Assembly (NCBI RefSeq): GCF_030285665.1
Contig: NZ_CP127295.1
Location: 2,790,001-2,854,000 of the forward strand
Direction of reading: 5' to 3'
Length of the DNA: 64,000 nt
Origin: Amycolatopsis mongoliensis
GTDB lineage: Bacteria > Actinomycetota > Actinomycetes > Mycobacteriales > Pseudonocardiaceae
Of this stretch, positions 8,751 to 17,390 are shown piece by piece. The translations under genes were made by a program, and so were the position numbers. How positions within the stretch are numbered: the first letter of the stretch is position 1; each line of letters opens with the position of its first letter. The notes under the pieces were generated by a model. That model had not been told where the DNA came from and ran no database searches. It was given only the letters and a program-made list of their open reading frames with translations.

Positions 8751-9227
8751 CTACGCCGTGAGCCGGCCCCAGGCGTAGTTCTGCTTGGCCAGCTTCAGGT
8801 AGACGAACAGCTCGGTCCCGGACACGCCGTCGATCTTGCGGATCTCCTCGCCCAGCACTTCGAGCATGTGGTCGTCGTCCCGGCAGACGAGTTCTGCCAG
8901 CAGGTCGTAGCGCCCGGCGCACAACACGACGTAGTGCACGTGCGACAGCTCGGACAGCTTGTCCGCGACCGAGCGCGGATCAGCGCCGTCGACGCTGATC
9001 CCGACCATCGCCTGTCTGGTCAGATCGACGTTGGCCGGGTCGGTCACCGCGACGATCTGCATGAGGTCGTCGCGCAGCAGCCGTTGGACACGCTGGCGGA
9101 CGGCACCCTCCGAAAGCCCGACGGCCTTGGCGAGCGCGGTGAACGACGCCCGGCCGTCCTGCTGCAGCAGGGCGATCAGCGATCTGTCCGTGTTGTCCAG
9201 TCCGCGCGCACGTGAATCTTCACCCAT
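8751..9227 (-). CDS. Lrp/AsnC-family transcriptional regulator
   Basis: A 158-residue protein of normal Lrp length. Residues ~10-60 are the HTH (LDNTDRSLIALLQQDGRASF, then ALAKAVGLSEGAVRQRVQRL), and ~75-150 the RAM effector-binding domain (VVLCAGRYDLLAELVCRDDD). Such proteins form octamers that sense amino acids. The ATG is preceded by a strong GGGAGGGA site. It is divergent from an APC amino-acid permease with 266 bp between the starts, so control of that permease by its substrate is the simplest reading. Confidence 0.88.
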   Translation of the reverse strand: MGEDSRARGLDNTDRSLIALLQQDGRASFTALAKAVGLSEGAVRQRVQRLLRDDLMQIVAVTDPANVDLTRQAMVGISVDGADPRSVADKLSELSHVHYVVLCAGRYDLLAELVCRDDDHMLEVLGEEIRKIDGVSGTELFVYLKLAKQNYAWGRLTA

Positions 9228-9493
9228 GCCGTCCCTCCCTGTGTTTCGGCATGTGATTTGTCAAGTGCGCAGCGTATCGAGACCTGACCAGAAAGCGAGA
9301 CCCCCGCGCCAGCTTCACGTGATCCGGCGCCAGGATCGTGATTCGCCGAGGAATCGGTGGCTGTGGAGGAAACTCACGAGTCATTCCGAGGCGGCCACTG
9401 TGCGCCCGCGCACAGCCGCACGCGCTCGCGGGGCGTCGCCGGGTACCGTCTGGCGGCTCTGCCCTCTTCCGCAACCCCTGGAGGACCAACGCA

Positions 9494-11032
9494 ATGCCGG
9501 AGGCCGTGGCACTCGGCGCCGCCCCCGCCGTCCCGGAGAAGGGACTGCGCGGGGGTGCGCTGGGCATGGTGTCGTCGATGGTCATCGGGATGTCGTCGAC
9601 CGCGCCGGCGTACTCGATCGCGGCCACGCTCGGGCTGATCGTGCTGGCCGGCACCGGGTTCAAGGCGGCCGCGTTCGTCCTGGTGTCCTTCGTGCCGGTG
9701 CTGTTCGTCGCGGTCGCGTTCCGGGAGCTGAACGCCGTGGAACCCGACTGCGGCACCAACTTCACGTGGGCCACGCGGGCGTTCGGCCCGCACGCCGGGT
9801 GGTTCACCGGCTGGGTCGTCACGGTCGCCCAGCTGCTGGTGATGAGCAGCCAGTCCGCGCTCACCGGCCGGTACACGCTGCTGCTGTTCGGCGCCTCGGA
9901 GGCGGCGGGCAACCGGTGGGTCACGACGGCGATCGGGGCCGCGTGGCTGCTCGCGCTGTGCTGGCTCTGCCACCGCGGCATCGAGGTGTCCGCGCGGGCG
10001 CAGTGGATCCTGCTCGGCGTGGAGCTCGCCGTCCTCGTGCTGTTCTCCGTCGTCGCGCTGGCCCGCGTCTTCGAGGGCACGGCCGGGCCGCAGGCTTCGG
10101 TGCCGAGGCTGGACTGGCTGTGGCCGGGCGGGGTCGGCGCCGGCACCGCGGTTTCGGCGGTGCTGCTGGCCGTGTTCATCTACTGGGGCTGGGAAAGCTC
10201 GCTGTCGGTGAACGAGGAGTCCGCCGACCCGCGGCACGCACCGGGCCGCGCCGCCGTGCTCTCGACCGCGCTGCTGGTGCTGAACTACCTGCTCGTCACG
10301 GTCGCCGCGCTGGCCTTCGCGGGGGTCGGCGCCTCCGGAATCGGGCTGGGGAACGCGGCCAACTCCGACGACGTCCTCGCCGGGCTGGGCGACGCGGTGT
10401 TCGGCGACGGCGCGGGCGGAAAGGTGCTGGGCGTGCTGCTGATCGTCTCGGTGCTGACCAGCGGCGCGGCCACCAGCCAGGCGACGATCATGCCCGCGGC
10501 GCGCACGACGTTGTCGATGGCCAGCCACGGCGCGCTGCCGCGGGTCTTCGGCCGCGTGCACCCGCGGTTCCGGACGCCGTCGGTGGCGACCTGGACGTTC
10601 GGGCTCGTGTCGCTGGCGGTGTACGTGCTCCTCGCGCTGGTCAGCGACAACGTGCTGGCGGACTCGGTCGACGCGGTCGGGCTGACCATCGCGATCGAGT
10701 ACGCGATGACGGCGCTGGCCTGCGTCCGGGTGTTCCGCCGGACGCTGTTGGCGAGCGTGCGCAACTTCGTGCTGCGCGGGGTGCTGCCGTTCACCGGCGG
10801 GGTGTTCTTCCTGGCCGTGCTGGTGTTCGCGCTGGTGGAGTACGCGAAGCCGGACGCGGGCGAGACGACCGTGTTCGGCGTCGGCGGGGTCGCGGTGATC
10901 GGTGTGGTGTCGATCGTGCTCGGGGTGCCGCTGATGGTCGCCGTGCACCACGCCTGCCGCGACTTCTTCGCCGGCCGCCGCCTGCCGCGCGGGGTGGTGC
11001 GGCGCGGCGGCGACGGCATCGAACCGGTCTAG
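9494..11032 (+). CDS. APC-superfamily amino acid permease
   Basis: A 512-residue protein with about twelve to thirteen hydrophobic segments. The first helix region GGALGMVSSMVIGMSSTAPA is the unwound substrate-binding helix of APC transporters, and HPRFRTPSVATW is the conserved cytoplasmic loop after the middle helices. The start ATG has a good GGAGGA site 9 bases upstream. It probably imports or exchanges an amino acid or amine; the Lrp gene next door supports amino-acid linkage. The stop overlaps the convergent monooxygenase stop by 4 bp. Confidence 0.85.
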   Translation: MPEAVALGAAPAVPEKGLRGGALGMVSSMVIGMSSTAPAYSIAATLGLIVLAGTGFKAAAFVLVSFVPVLFVAVAFRELNAVEPDCGTNFTWATRAFGPHAGWFTGWVVTVAQLLVMSSQSALTGRYTLLLFGASEAAGNRWVTTAIGAAWLLALCWLCHRGIEVSARAQWILLGVELAVLVLFSVVALARVFEGTAGPQASVPRLDWLWPGGVGAGTAVSAVLLAVFIYWGWESSLSVNEESADPRHAPGRAAVLSTALLVLNYLLVTVAALAFAGVGASGIGLGNAANSDDVLAGLGDAVFGDGAGGKVLGVLLIVSVLTSGAATSQATIMPAARTTLSMASHGALPRVFGRVHPRFRTPSVATWTFGLVSLAVYVLLALVSDNVLADSVDAVGLTIAIEYAMTALACVRVFRRTLLASVRNFVLRGVLPFTGGVFFLAVLVFALVEYAKPDAGETTVFGVGGVAVIGVVSIVLGVPLMVAVHHACRDFFAGRRLPRGVVRRGGDGIEPV

Positions 11033-12390
11033 AACCACGTGTCGAGGGCGACGTCGAGCGGGCCTTCGCCGGCCCAGGCGATGACGCCGTCGGGCCGGAG
11101 CAGCAGCGGGCCGGTGTTCGTCACCCGGACGACGTCGACGCGGGGGTCCGCCGGGTGCCCGGTCGTCAGCAGGAGGCCACGGCCGGTGCAGGTGTGCTCG
11201 TGGAGCCTGCTTTTGCGCCCTTCGGCGTCGACGAGTTCGAGGTCCGGGCAGTGCTCGCCGACTGGCGCCGAGGCGGGGTAAGGGAAGTCGTAGCGGATCC
11301 CGGTCCCGGCCAGGAGGTCCGCGAAGTACTTGTTCGCTTCGGGCAGGTCCATCAGCTCCGCGACGATCTCGCGCAGCGCGTCGACGTGCGCGCCGGGTGC
11401 CAGCAGCGCGGACTGCGCCCTCGTGTTGCGTAGCACCGCTTCGCCCGCTGGGTGCCTTTCACGCGTGTACGTGTCGAGGAACGCTTCGGGCTTGTCGCCG
11501 CGAAGGACGGCGCCGAGTTTCCAGCCGAGGTTGGCCGCGTCGAGCAGGCCGAGGTTGAGACCCTGGCCACCGCTCGGCGAGTGCACGTGCGCGGCGTCAC
11601 CGGCGAGGAAGACGCGGCCGTGGCGGTAGTCGCCGACCTGGCGGGCCTGGTCACCGAACCGCCGTTCCTCGCGGAACTCCTCGACGACGACGTCCGTGCC
11701 GGTGATCCGCCGGACTCTCGCGGCGAAGCCGGCCGCGCCGGCCGGCTCCGGGTTCGACGCGGGTTCGGTGATCCCCACCATGCTGCCGCCGCGCAGGAAA
11801 GTGCCACCGGCGTACCGCCCGGGCGGCGGGACGTCGCCGGCGAACCGCGCCTGCCCGGCGACCGTGCGCAGCAGCGCCGGCGTGCCGGGGAAGGCGAAGC
11901 CGGCCAGCTTGCGGACGGTGCTGCGGCCGCCGTCGCAGCCGACCGCGTACCGGGCGCGCCAGGTCCGCCCGGCGGTCACCGTGACACCGTCCACATCGGA
12001 CTCGCAGGCGGTGACCTCGTGCCCGCGCAGCACCCGGATGCCTTCGGCGTGCTCCGCGAGGACGCGTTCCAGCTCCGGCTGCCAGATGTTCGTGCGGGGC
12101 CGGCTCGCGTCCGGGGTGATCTTGAAGATGTTCGCGAAGTGGCCGCGGGTGCTGCCGTGGTCGCGGGCGAGGTCCTTCGTGCCTTCGACGTCGGCTTCGG
12201 CGAGCCGGTCGCCGAGACCGCGTCGCCGGAGCGCCTCGGTCGCGAGCGCGCCCAGGCCGCGTGACTTCGGTTCTCCGGACGGGGTCGTGCGGCGTTCCAG
12301 GACCAGGGGTTCGGCGCCGGCCAGCTTGAGCTCGGCCGCGAGGAACAGGCCCACCGGGCCCGCGCCCACGACGATGACGTCGGCATCCAT
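11029..12390 (-). CDS. Rox/TetX-like FAD-dependent aromatic monooxygenase
   Basis: A 453-residue class A flavoprotein hydroxylase. The Rossmann motif GAGPVG is at residues 9-14, the DG motif is YAVGCDGGRSTVRKLAGF, and the second FAD motif is GDAAHVHSPSGGQGLNLGL. The C-terminal thioredoxin-like part (LLLRPDGVIAWAGEG) and NTRAQSALLAP resemble the rifampicin monooxygenase Rox as I remember that family; an origin in polyketide tailoring is the alternative. The start is 8 bases after an AGGAGGAAGG site whose 5' side is part of a TetR operator. It is divergent from the TetR gene at 12456 and is its obvious target. Confidence 0.82.
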   Translation of the reverse strand: MDADVIVVGAGPVGLFLAAELKLAGAEPLVLERRTTPSGEPKSRGLGALATEALRRRGLGDRLAEADVEGTKDLARDHGSTRGHFANIFKITPDASRPRTNIWQPELERVLAEHAEGIRVLRGHEVTACESDVDGVTVTAGRTWRARYAVGCDGGRSTVRKLAGFAFPGTPALLRTVAGQARFAGDVPPPGRYAGGTFLRGGSMVGITEPASNPEPAGAAGFAARVRRITGTDVVVEEFREERRFGDQARQVGDYRHGRVFLAGDAAHVHSPSGGQGLNLGLLDAANLGWKLGAVLRGDKPEAFLDTYTRERHPAGEAVLRNTRAQSALLAPGAHVDALREIVAELMDLPEANKYFADLLAGTGIRYDFPYPASAPVGEHCPDLELVDAEGRKSRLHEHTCTGRGLLLTTGHPADPRVDVVRVTNTGPLLLRPDGVIAWAGEGPLDVALDTWF

Positions 12391-12397
12391 CCTTCCT

Positions 12398-12441
12398 CCT
12401 TAACTTGTTAAGGGGCTGAGAATGTCCTTAACAAGTTAAGG
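12398..12441. promoter_or_regulatory. Paired TetR operators between monooxygenase and tetR
   Basis: Two 16-bp sites, CCTTAACTTGTTAAGG (12398-12413) and CCTTAACAAGTTAAGG (12426-12441), are exact reverse complements of each other. Each has perfect 7-bp arms around a 2-bp centre. Their centres are 28 bp apart in the 65-bp divergent promoter. The first abuts the monooxygenase ribosome-binding site, the second lies just ahead of the tetR one. Confidence 0.85.
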
Positions 12442-12455
12442 CGTCAAGGAGGAGC

Positions 12456-13076
12456 ATGCCGCTGGAAGCCGGCGACGCCGTGCGTGTCGCGCTGGACCTG
12501 CTGGAAGACGAGGGCCTGGACAAGCTGACCGTGCGGCGGCTCGCCACCGAGCTGGGTGTCAAGGCACCCGCGTTGTACTGGCACTTCCGGAGCAAGCGTG
12601 CGCTGCTCGACCACCTGACGGACGCGATCGTGGCGCCGGTCGTCGCCGGGCTGCCCGACGGTGGGCCCTGGCTGAAGTGGCTCGAAGACGCGGGATTCGC
12701 GCTGCACACGGCACTGCTCGCCCACCGCGACGGCGCCCGCGTCGCGCTGGGGGCCGATCTCATCGTGGCCCGCGCGCTCGGCGAGCTCGCCGAGCGCGCG
12801 GTCGGGGTGCTGCACGACGCGGGCTTCCCGGTCGGCGAGGCCACCCGCGCGGCCGGGGTGCTGGTGCACTTCGTGCTCGGCCGGGCCGTCGAGGACCAGA
12901 CGCGGCTGCCGCCCGACGAGGAGGCGGCGGTGATCGCGGCCGAGGCGTTCCCGTTCCCGCTGATGGCCCGTGGCCTGCGGGAACGAGCGGGTTCGGCCGT
13001 CGAGGACGATTTCCGGTACGCGCTCGGCGTGCTGCTCGCCGGGTTGGCGGTGGCTAACCGAGGTCGCGGCGGCTGA
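12456..13076 (+). CDS. TetR-family repressor (TetR_C_1-type)
   Basis: A 206-residue protein. The HTH is at residues ~10-55 (DKLTVRRLATELGVKAPALY, then WHFRSKRALLDHL), very close to the HTH of the classical tetracycline repressors, and the C-terminal helical domain has the TetR_C_1 pattern (AAGVLVHFVLGRAVEDQTR). It should repress itself and the divergent monooxygenase by binding the two operators at 12398-12441, with release by the drug or substrate. AAGGAGGAG precedes the ATG. The last 23 bases overlap convergent lysA. Confidence 0.9.
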   Translation: MPLEAGDAVRVALDLLEDEGLDKLTVRRLATELGVKAPALYWHFRSKRALLDHLTDAIVAPVVAGLPDGGPWLKWLEDAGFALHTALLAHRDGARVALGADLIVARALGELAERAVGVLHDAGFPVGEATRAAGVLVHFVLGRAVEDQTRLPPDEEAAVIAAEAFPFPLMARGLRERAGSAVEDDFRYALGVLLAGLAVANRGRGG

Positions 13077-14397
13077 GGTCCTCCTCGGTCTCGCGGCGCA
13101 CGAGCAGCGTCGCGACGCCGTTGCGGACGCCGACCAGCGGCGGCCGTCCGACCTGGTTGTAGTTCGACGCCAGCGAGTGGTGGTACGCGCCGGTGCACGG
13201 CACGGCCAGCAGGTCACCGGGGTGCAGGTCGCCGGGCAGGCTGATGCCGTCGGCGAGGACGTCGCCGGATTCGCAGTGCCTGCCGACGACGGTCACCGGG
13301 ATGCGCCGCTCCTTCGACCGGCGGCCGACCAGGCGCGTCGTGTAGCGGGCGCCGTAGAGCGACGGCCGCGCGTTGTCGCTCATCCCGCCGTCGACCGCGA
13401 CGAACGTGCGGCTGCCGCGCTTGACCGCGCAGACGCGGTACACCGTGATCCCGGCCGGCCCGACGAGTGCCCGGCCCGGCTCGATCGTCAAGCGCGGCAA
13501 CGGGAAGCCGTGCGCCGCGCATTCGTAGGCGAGTGCCACGCGCAGCCGACGTGAGTAGCCGCCGAGGTCGAACGCGGGTTCGCCGCCGACGTACGGCACC
13601 GCGTGCCCGCCGCCGAGGTCGAGCTCCCGCAGCGTGACGCCGTGGGTGTCGCGGACCCGGACGAGCACTTCGGTCATCCGGCGCGCGGCGGCCTCGTAGC
13701 GGTCGACGCGGGACACCTGCGAGCCGATGTGGCAGTGCAGCCCGGCCAGCCGCAGCCCGGGCTGGGCGAGCACGGCCCCGACGGCGGCGTCGACGTTGTC
13801 GGGAACGCCGTCGAGCAGCGAGAAGCCGAACTTCTGGCCCTCGGTGCCGGTGCTGATGGCCGCGTGCGCGCCTGCCGCCACGCCCGGAGTCACGCGGATC
13901 ATCACCTGCTGCGCGCCGGGGGCGAGTGCGCCGAGCTGCTCGATCTCGTCGAGCGAGTCGACCACGATCCGCCGGACGCCGTACTCGAGAGCGGCCTTCA
14001 GGTCTTCGGGCGTCTTCGCGTTGCCGTGCAGCAGCATGCGCTCCGCCGGGAAGCCGACTCCGCGGGCGACGGCGATCTCGCCGGCGGAGCAGGTGTCGAG
14101 CGACAAGCCCTCTTCGGCGACCCAACGCAGTACGGACCGCGTGCACAGCGCCTTGCTCGCGTACGCGACTTCGACGTCCGGCAGCGCGCGGCGGTACTCA
14201 CGCGCGGTGTCGCGGACCTGCTGTTCGTCGATGAGGTAGGACGGCGTCCCGAAGCGGGCGGCGAGGTGGCTGACCCTCGCGCCGGCGAAGAGGAGTTCGC
14301 CGTCTTCGCCGAGTCGGGTGCTTCGCGGCCAGACTCCTGGCTCGAGGTGATCGGCGGCTTCGCAGCCGAGGCTGGGAAGAAGCTCGCTGAGCGTCAC
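13054..14397 (-). CDS. lysA: Diaminopimelate decarboxylase
   Basis: A 447-residue PLP enzyme of alanine-racemase fold, normal length for LysA. The PLP lysine is Lys82 in VEVAYASKALC; HIGSQ, EPGRALVG and GRHCESGDVL are the conserved substrate- and dimer-interface motifs. It converts meso-diaminopimelate to lysine, the last step of lysine synthesis. The gene stands alone here, not next to argS or hom. The 177 bp upstream contain GTCAGGAC (14432) and GTCCTGAC (14478) as an inverted pair. The first ~30 residues are less conserved, so a later start is possible. Confidence 0.92.
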   Translation of the reverse strand: MTLSELLPSLGCEAADHLEPGVWPRSTRLGEDGELLFAGARVSHLAARFGTPSYLIDEQQVRDTAREYRRALPDVEVAYASKALCTRSVLRWVAEEGLSLDTCSAGEIAVARGVGFPAERMLLHGNAKTPEDLKAALEYGVRRIVVDSLDEIEQLGALAPGAQQVMIRVTPGVAAGAHAAISTGTEGQKFGFSLLDGVPDNVDAAVGAVLAQPGLRLAGLHCHIGSQVSRVDRYEAAARRMTEVLVRVRDTHGVTLRELDLGGGHAVPYVGGEPAFDLGGYSRRLRVALAYECAAHGFPLPRLTIEPGRALVGPAGITVYRVCAVKRGSRTFVAVDGGMSDNARPSLYGARYTTRLVGRRSKERRIPVTVVGRHCESGDVLADGISLPGDLHPGDLLAVPCTGAYHHSLASNYNQVGRPPLVGVRNGVATLLVRRETEEDLSRRDLG

Positions 14398-14574
14398 GGG
14401 TGCCTCCGGGCATCACGGCGGATCGGACCCGGTCAGGACACCGCCCTTCGCGCGTCCGATGATCGCTCGTGAATGCCGTCCTGACGGACTCCGGCCGCTC
14501 GCTGACGCCTTGTTAACGCGCGAGTAACTTCGGCCACACCTCGCTTGACCTGCGCAGAGCCGCACGGACGGACG

Positions 14575-14730
14575 TCAGCGGACGGGCTCCGGGACCGTGT
14601 CGAGCTCGTGCACCATGCGCACGGCCAGGGCGAGCGCCTTCGCGTCGCCGAGCTTGGTGTCCTCCATGACGATCTTCTTCACGCGGTCGATGCGCAGCTG
14701 GTAGCGGGTGGGGGAGGTCGGTGCGGTCAT
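14575..14730 (-). CDS. Small 51-residue protein coupled to the desaturase operon
   Basis: A 51-residue basic-then-acidic peptide (RYQLRIDRVKKIVMEDTKLG, then ending in VHELDTVPEPVR) that is predicted to form one long helix. It is the third gene of the desaturase-RGCVC operon: its ATG overlaps the RGCVC stop by 4 bases (ATGA). I recognise no family. The coupling is the main argument that it is translated. Confidence 0.6.
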   Translation of the reverse strand: MTAPTSPTRYQLRIDRVKKIVMEDTKLGDAKALALAVRMVHELDTVPEPVR

Positions 14731-14975
14731 CGTTCGGTCCTCTTCTGCTCTTCGAAGGCTGTGGTCGTGTGGCTCTTGTGGCCCCGGGGACCTTCCGGGC
14801 TCTGGTGGTCCTGCACGGTGCCGCACACGCAGCCGCGCTCGGCCGCCTGGCCGGCCGTGGTGGCCGCGCAGTAGCGGCGCGCGATGGCGTCGTGCGTGCC
14901 GAGCGGGTGCGGGCAGCTCGGGCACTGCGTGCCGGAGCGGGGTACTTCGGGCGCGTCCGGTGCCGGGGTCGTCAC
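14727..14975 (-). CDS. RGCVC-family small Cys-rich protein
   Basis: An 82-residue protein with five Cys: CPSCPHPLGTHD, RRYCAATT and the hallmark RGCVC. The spacing suggests a small metal-binding (zinc or Fe-S) module. NCBI-type annotation uses the name RGCVC family for such proteins; the function is unknown. The start is GTG at 14975, whose GTGA overlaps the desaturase stop, and its own stop overlaps the next ATG, so three genes are translated in relay. Confidence 0.7.
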   Translation of the reverse strand: MTTPAPDAPEVPRSGTQCPSCPHPLGTHDAIARRYCAATTAGQAAERGCVCGTVQDHQSPEGPRGHKSHTTTAFEEQKRTER

Positions 14976-16015
14976 GCCGTCGCCTCGGCCGAGCGCCGTC
15001 GCAGCGGTTCGCCCGCTTCGTGGAGGTGCTGCAGCACGTACCCGTAGGAGCGCGCCCACCCGCACTGGGCGTAGGAAATCCCGCGCCGGGCGCAGAAGTC
15101 CTGCACGATCACCTGGGCGTGCTTGAGGTTCGGCCGGGCCATGCTCGGGAACAGGTGGTGCTCGATCTGGTAGTTCAGGCCGCCGAGGGCGAAGTCGACC
15201 ACCCGGCCGCCACGCACGTTGCGCGAGGTCAGCACCTGCTTGCGCAGGAAGTCCAGCTTGTGCCCGGCCGACAGCATCTCCATGCCCTTGTGGTTGGGCG
15301 CGAACGAGCAGCCCATGTACAGGCCCCACAGGAACTGGTGCACCAAGATGAAGATGATCCCGGTGAGCGGCGAGAGCACGATGAACACCGCGGCGAGGTA
15401 GGCGACGAGGTGCGCGATCAGGAGCGTGGACTCGAGCTTGCGCTTGCGGATGTCCTTGCGCAGCACCGCTTTCACGCTCGAAACGTGCAGGTTGAGACCT
15501 TCGAGCAGCAGCAGCGGGAAGAACAGGAACGCCTGGTACTTCGCCATCCAGCGCAGGAAGCCGCGCTTGCGGGAGCTCTGCGCCTTGCTGAACGCGAGCG
15601 CCGCGATGTCGACGTCCGGGTCCTCGTCCTCGTTGTTCGGGTTGGCGTGGTGCCGGGAGTGCGTGCCCATCCACCAGCCGTAGCTCAGCCCGGTGAGTCC
15701 ACCGTGGACGAACCCGGTCGCGTCGTTAGCCTTGCGGCTGCTGAAGATCTGCTTGTGCCCGGCGTCGTGCCCGATGAACGACAGCTGCGCGAACATCATC
15801 GCGAAGAACGCCGCGAGGAACAGCTGCCACCACGAGTCGCCGAGGAAGACGAACGCGACCCAGCCCCCGCCGAAAGCGGCGAGGTTGAGCCCGATCCGCA
15901 CGGCGTAGTGCCGGCGGCGTCGCTGGAGGAGGCCGGCGGCCTTGATCAGCCGCGACAGCTCGGCGAAATCGCTGCCCGCCGTCGCGGGGGTATCCGGAAT
16001 TTGGGTTGAAGTCAT
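14972..16015 (-). CDS. Acyl-lipid/acyl-CoA fatty acid desaturase
   Basis: A 347-residue membrane di-iron desaturase. The three His boxes are GHDAGH (83-87), HSRHH (119-123) and QIEHH (near 295), and four to six hydrophobic segments lie between them. The third box with Gln first is typical of front-end/DesA3-like enzymes. It introduces a double bond into fatty acyl chains using ferredoxin or an oxidoreductase as electron source. I chose ATG 16015; a GTG at 16024 in frame is the alternative. It is the first gene of a coupled three-gene operon with the RGCVC and 51-residue genes. Confidence 0.87.
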   Translation of the reverse strand: MTSTQIPDTPATAGSDFAELSRLIKAAGLLQRRRRHYAVRIGLNLAAFGGGWVAFVFLGDSWWQLFLAAFFAMMFAQLSFIGHDAGHKQIFSSRKANDATGFVHGGLTGLSYGWWMGTHSRHHANPNNEDEDPDVDIAALAFSKAQSSRKRGFLRWMAKYQAFLFFPLLLLEGLNLHVSSVKAVLRKDIRKRKLESTLLIAHLVAYLAAVFIVLSPLTGIIFILVHQFLWGLYMGCSFAPNHKGMEMLSAGHKLDFLRKQVLTSRNVRGGRVVDFALGGLNYQIEHHLFPSMARPNLKHAQVIVQDFCARRGISYAQCGWARSYGYVLQHLHEAGEPLRRRSAEATA

Positions 16016-16419
16016 CGGCGTCACCGCTCTGGGCTAAGTCGTTGAAGGCTTGTCCAGCAACGGTTTCCGGCCCCGACGGGTCCGGGTCCGGTCCGGGAAA
16101 AGGGCACTGGGGCCTGGTCGCGGTGGTACCGCGTCCTCCCCCAAGCCTCTCACCCCACCGGCTCGATGGCAATTCCCCGGAGGTTGCCGCGGAGGTGTAC
16201 AGTCAGCCACATCGGGATGAAGGTGATCTACCACACACCCGTGACCTTCCGGCCGGATCGCTCCGACCGGGGACAGGAGCCGAGTCCGGGTCCGGAACCC
16301 GCTCGTACGCAACCGTGTCGGCCGATAGGCCGGCGAGCAGCCTCCCGTAGCCGCGCAGAGCGGCACCCGGGGTGCCCAGTTGGGTTGCTACAGCTTGTTC
16401 TTCCGGTGGGCTCCGGTCA
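16016..16419. other. Intergenic region upstream of the desaturase
   Basis: No convincing gene is visible in these ~400 bp. They should hold the desaturase promoter (minus strand). The DNA has runs of CCGGGTCCGG-type repeats around 16080 and 16290. A T-box-like string, GGTGGTACCGCG, at 16122-16133 is on the plus strand with no plus-strand gene downstream and is treated as chance. Confidence 0.4.
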
Positions 16420-16480
16420 GGCGGCTCGTCGGCGAGCCGGGATTCGGCGTCACCGCGCTCCGGCGCGCCGACGAGCCGCC
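16420..16480 (-). terminator. Long inverted repeat after the DapA-like gene
   Basis: A perfect 15-bp inverted repeat, GGCGGCTCGTCGGCG (16420-16434) and its complement (16466-16480), encloses 31 bases. It begins 5 bases past the stop of the DapA-like gene, where a terminator or mRNA-stabilising stem is expected. There is no clear U-tract. Confidence 0.55.
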
Positions 16481-16484
16481 ATTT

Positions 16485-17390
16485 TCACGAAAGCCCCCAG
16501 GACGAGAGCAGCCCGAAGAGCCGTTCGCGTTCGGCTCCCGTCAGCAGCCGGCTCGGCGGCCGGACGTCGGGACGGCACAGGCCGAGCTGGCCGAGCGCGT
16601 CCTTGACGACGCTGACGTTGTTGGCGCTCCCGTTCGCCGCGCGCAGCTCCTCGAACGGCCGGATCCGCTCCCAGACGGTCATCGCGGCTGGATAGTCCCC
16701 TGTGGACAGTGCGCGGAACATCTCCAGCGAGATCGCGGGATCGACGTTCACCAGGCCCGAGGTGAAGCCGGTGGCGCCGACGGCGAAGTACCCGGGCGCC
16801 GAAAGCTCGGCGAGACCGGCGATCCACACGAACCGCTCGAAACCCGCGTCCCGCGCGACCGAGCCGAACCGCACCGGGTCCGGCACCGCGTACTTCACGC
16901 CGATGACGTTCGGCGCCGCCTCGCCCAGCGCGTGCAGCTGCTCGCCGCCGATCGCCGGGTTGCGGACGTAGAGCACGACGCCGAGTTCGGGCACCGCGGC
17001 CGCGATCGCGGCGTGGTAGTCGACCCAGCCGTCGCCGGAGATGTACGGGTGCACGGGCTGGTGGATCATGATCATGTCGGCGCCGGCGTCCCGCGCGTGC
17101 GCGGCGGCCCGCGTCGCCGACGCGACGTCGTGGCCGATCCCGGCGAGCACGCTGCCCCGGCCGGCCACGGCCTCGACGGTGACTTCCAGGCACTGCCGGG
17201 CTTCGGCCGCGTCCAGCGCGTAGAACTCGCCGGTGTTCCCGTTCGGCGTAACGACTTCGACGCCGCCGGTGATCAGCCGGTCGACGAGTTTCGCGTACGT
17301 CTGGCCGTCGACGGCGCCCTCGGCGTCGAACGGCGTGACCGGGATGGCCACCACCCCGGACAGCCGCCGCCTCTGCTGCTCGAACGTCAT
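16485..17390 (-). CDS. DapA/KDG-aldolase-superfamily lyase
   Basis: A 301-residue TIM-barrel class I aldolase. The catalytic Schiff-base Lys is Lys166 (NVIGVKYAVP), the general acid Tyr is Tyr141 (VVLYVRNP), and NGNTGEFYAL at 50-59 is the pyruvate-binding loop. The NGNTGEF form and the RN replacing the usual YN-P suggest a sugar-acid dehydratase or keto-deoxy-sugar aldolase rather than lysine-pathway DapA; this is an inference. It overlaps the upstream gntR by 4 bases, so both are one operon divergent from an ABC importer, which fits a catabolic locus for an imported compound. Confidence 0.8.
   Translation of the reverse strand: MTFEQQRRRLSGVVAIPVTPFDAEGAVDGQTYAKLVDRLITGGVEVVTPNGNTGEFYALDAAEARQCLEVTVEAVAGRGSVLAGIGHDVASATRAAAHARDAGADMIMIHQPVHPYISGDGWVDYHAAIAAAVPELGVVLYVRNPAIGGEQLHALGEAAPNVIGVKYAVPDPVRFGSVARDAGFERFVWIAGLAELSAPGYFAVGATGFTSGLVNVDPAISLEMFRALSTGDYPAAMTVWERIRPFEELRAANGSANNVSVVKDALGQLGLCRPDVRPPSRLLTGAERERLFGLLSSWGLS

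Noticed and set aside
16122..16133. T-box-like GGTGGTACCGCG
   Set aside because: It is on the plus strand with no plus-strand gene downstream, no stem I is seen and the string is nearly palindromic. The minus-strand genes cannot use it.
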